Below are positions 61,355 through 64,000 of a stretch of 64,000 nucleotides of DNA, piece after piece. A program made the position numbers and the translations under genes. Each line of letters begins with the position of its first letter. Positions within the stretch are counted from its first letter, which is position 1. Under the pieces are notes generated by a model. The model was not told where the DNA came from and did not search any database. It saw only the letters and a list, made by a program, of their open reading frames with translations. This DNA is from Talpa occidentalis (lineage: Eukaryota; Chordata; Mammalia; Eulipotyphla; Talpidae): assembly GCF_014898055.3 (NCBI RefSeq), contig NW_023605194.1, positions 57,637,361 through 57,701,360 of the forward strand, given 5' to 3'.

Positions 61355-61475
61355 TCATTTGTTCATTCATTCATCCATTCACCCTTGAGTATTAATCAAT
61401 AAACTGTTCCAAGTACTAATTGCGATTCTGAGAATACAACATGGACTAAAACAAGTGCTTTCCCTCGAGTACTTA
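61355..61475 (+). repeat. Ancient interspersed repeat, family not named
   Basis: TTGTTCATTCATTCATCCAT, CTGTTCCAAGTACTAATTGC, GAATACAACATGGACTAAAA and GTGCTTTCCCTCGAGTACTT follow the same order as the repeat at 44926. Confidence 0.55.
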
Positions 61476-61704
61476 CATTTAGCTGTTTAGCATCAACAGA
61501 AAAGTGGTATCTGACAAATTTTAACTGACAAGGAAAATTGTACAAAAAAGATATGTATTGATGCCTGCTGGTTATCCCTTTCTCTCCATCTTATTCCAAA
61601 CCTGTATTGATGAATTTGAAATTTGGGCTGGATATATTTATGGCTATGCATTGTACCAGAGTGTCAGTGATACAAAAAAAAAAAAAATTATACTGGTGAC
61701 GAAG

Positions 61705-62018
61705 TGTAAAGCAACCAACCCATTCCAGGCAGGTTTATGAACGGTTCTAGCAGCCACATGCTCTCCGCCGTTGTTTGTAGTCGCCGTTCTCCTCTGTACA
61801 CTCTACTCCTCCACCCTCAACACCGCACTACCACCACACCGCACTCTGCTGCACCACCCTTATAAATCAGTCTCTTAGCTCAGGTGCACCCACCTACGCA
61901 TGCCCACACCCTACTCCAGGTGCCCGCCATCAGGCATGCACTCAGGACCGCAGGGTTCCGTCATCCATCCTAATGGCGGGAGGGCAGAAAAGCCTGATAC
62001 CTTTTACCTTACCCTACA
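61705..62018 (-). mobile_element. Solo LTR, copy 2 of the TGTAGGGTAAGG family
   Basis: The reverse complement of the 51626 LTR with the same termini (TGTAGGGTAAGG ... GGTTGCTTTACA), 314 bp. Flanks CGAAG (61700-61704) and TGAAG (62019-62023) differ by one C/T in a CpG and are probably a decayed 5-bp duplication. Confidence 0.88.
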
Positions 62019-63452
62019 TGAAGATAGTAAGATAAACACCCAATAAATTTGCACACCCAAGGACCCCAACTGAAGCCTGATAATAGACCTCAGCAGGTTT
62101 TGGTGCAGTCAAAAGCCAGAAGCCCATGAAGAACAATATGTAAGACATCCTGAAAAAGCATTCCCAGATATCTTGCTCGAGACCCCCTCCCCTCCTCTGG
62201 GAGCTGTTCTTTCCCCTCTAACAAATCTCTAACTTCTTCCACTACCCAAATCCTGCTGTCCCTTACCAAGACCCATGGTAGCTCATTCCATTTTTTGGAA
62301 GCTAAGCTTCCAAGAACTTTTTCTGGCTTGTTTGTCAACCTTATCCAGTTTCATTCTCGTTTCATTGGGATTTCTCTTCTTTCTGTGAGGTAGAATAAAA
62401 ATGTATGCCAGAAACAGGTTTTCTTGGAGCTGCATGATCTCAGAAAGTATTTCATATTGAGAATATTCTATAAACAGCAATGGGAAAGCTTGAGGCCTAA
62501 CATACAATTTGGGGAAAAAAAATAGCTGTTCAAATTGTTACATAGTTTTAAATGAAAGAAAAACTATCTCACATAGATAGATGATAGACAGACTGGCAGA
62601 TATGTATACATGCAGACTTGCATACATACTGATTCCTGCTGATGAGGTACAGCAGGAATTCAGCACAATGGCTACAATCCACTTCCATTTCCCCCATCTA
62701 GTATTTCTGAAAAACAGCTAAGCACATTCCAGAAACAATCTGACTCAAATCCTATTGGCTTATCTCACACCAGGTGCCACTAGTTGTAAAAAAATGTCTA
62801 TCCTATCTAAGGGGGGATTAGGATCAGGTGGTTCTTTTTAAACAAATGGACAAACCATATTATCCTTACCTGTTAATTCCTGCCCCATTTTGTTAAATAA
62901 ACTAGCCAAGTCTCATTGTCCAATTTGTAAATTCCTATAAATGACACTTACCTCACCTATTTGTTTTTGTTAAAACTGATAAACGGCAGCAAGGGGCATT
63001 AAAACTGGCCAAAGGCTCTGCCATTTACCATTCACTGTCTGAGTTCTTCACTGGCACAATTGAAAGACTACTCAGGTTCAGAGAACAACAATAATGGGAT
63101 GTATTTAACAAACCAGGGAAAACAGTCACTGAAGTGACAAATGGTCGTTTACCTCAGCCGAAGCAATGTCCAATGTTTTATATTCCTAGACACAAAGTCT
63201 CCCAAGATGGTGCCTTCCTGCCACTGAGGATGTGGAGCATGTGGCAGCCAGACTATAGGCCAGGATCCAATTTACAAAGATAGAAAATACAACAGAAGAT
63301 GCTCACCTGAGCTGCCAGATATGCCAGCACAGCACCAGATAAAACTCAAAACAGCAGCTGCAGCAGCAGAAGGATAGGACAAACTGCCACACTCACACAG
63401 CTCAGGAAGGCACCAGGCTCTGAGTCTTCACCTTTTACTTCCACAGGCCATC
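62019..63452. other. Intergenic DNA, partly repeat-like, no gene recognised
   Basis: A GATA/TACA-type simple repeat lies at 62570-62632. 62840-63440 has AATAAA and LTR-like composition, but I cannot name it. Confidence 0.45.
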
Positions 63453-63937
63453 TGTAAGGCAAATGGTTTTTCAGGGTTTTCTGCCCTCCCACCATTAGGA
63501 GGGATGCCTGATGGGGCACCTGCAGTTGTTACATTGTTGCAAGCCGACTTGTTTGTTTCTGTGGGCCATGAGTATTCAGAGATAGTCACCAAGAGTAGAG
63601 AAGCAGAAGAGGAAGGAGAGAGAGAAGGGGAGAAAAGAAGCCAGAGAAGGCCAGAGTGAAGACTTGCCAGGGGCTTGGAGGCCTACAGACCCCTCGGCAC
63701 CCCTGCCTGCTGTGTACCTGGTTGCTGCTCTCTATGTAACAGCTCGATAAAAGCCTGAGAAACCCACTGAGGGCTCCAGGACTCCTCCTTTTCCCATCTG
63801 CTGGATCAGAAAACCTGCTCTGTCCCTATCCTGCCCCAACACCATCACAGCAGCAAAGCTGGGAACAGTTTCAGTTGCTCAGCTACTTGCAAAGCCACTG
63901 AACTTTTCTTCTCTGAAGTTGACTGTTGGAAACCTCT
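63453..63937 (+). mobile_element. Probable LTR related to the TGTAGGGTAAGG family
   Basis: Starts TGTAAGGCAAATGGTTTTTC, then TTTTCTGCCCTCCCACCATT, which is shared with the 51626 family. It has a TATA/poly(A)-like GATAAAAGCCTGAG near 63746. The remainder differs from copies 1 and 2. The 3' boundary is uncertain because another family member starts directly after it. Confidence 0.55.
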
Positions 63938-64000
63938 TGTAGGGTAATGACTGTCAGGCTTTTCTGCCCTCCCGCCATCAGTGTTGATGATGTATCCCTG
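63938..64000 (+). mobile_element. LTR start, copy 3 of the TGTAGGGTAAGG family, cut by the window end
   Basis: TGTAGGGTAATGACTGTCAG followed by TTTTCTGCCCTCCCGCCATC matches the first 45 or so bases of the 51626 LTR. Confidence 0.75.

Noticed and set aside
15226..64000. Intact endogenous retrovirus
   Set aside because: Only solo or partial LTRs were found, with no gag, pol or env-like open frame between any pair.

Overview
The window is mammalian genomic DNA. It is AT-rich, has spliced exons with GT/AG borders, and carries L1, tRNA-derived SINE, MIR, Tigger and LTR repeats. The only gene recognised is the 3' end of PCDH15 (protocadherin-15, the lower part of the hair-cell tip link), on the + strand from about 10.7 to 35.5 kb. 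The dominant SINE is tRNA-headed with an AATAAA..TCTT tail (the T+ class of laurasiatherian SINEs). From memory it resembles the Rhin-1 type of horseshoe and leaf-nosed bats, but that species guess is weak.

Layout. 1-2.8 kb: two L1 insertions, one with a classic 5' inversion and one joined to a 7SK RNA fragment, bracketed by a short target duplication. 2.8-10.7 kb: PCDH15 intron with L1 pieces and one young SINE. 10.7-14.3 kb: the shared end of the protein (transmembrane exon, a 9-nt microexon, a proline-rich juxtamembrane exon). 18.55-20.0 kb: terminal exon for cytoplasmic domain CD1. 24.1-31.5 kb: four small exons (19, 39, 71 and 106 nt) leading to the CD2 exon (32.6-33.5 kb) or the CD3 exon (34.9-35.5 kb). 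35.5-64 kb: intergenic DNA with about a dozen SINEs, at least four solo LTRs, old repeats, and no gene I can support.

How it works. One transmembrane stem is joined to one of three unrelated cytoplasmic tails. Reading phase is kept throughout: the shared exon ends in AT, CD1 supplies T (Ile) and the 19-nt exon supplies G (Met). The 19-nt exon therefore sets the frame for both CD2 and CD3. All three tails end in Thr-x-Leu-COOH, a class I PDZ ligand.

The most interesting new candidates are an unexplained phase-compatible terminal exon 127 nt after the 9-nt microexon, UGC motifs of the SRRM4 type just upstream of both microexons, two L1s abutting small nuclear RNA fragments in opposite orientation, and a short SINE variant whose body always ends at the same internal base.
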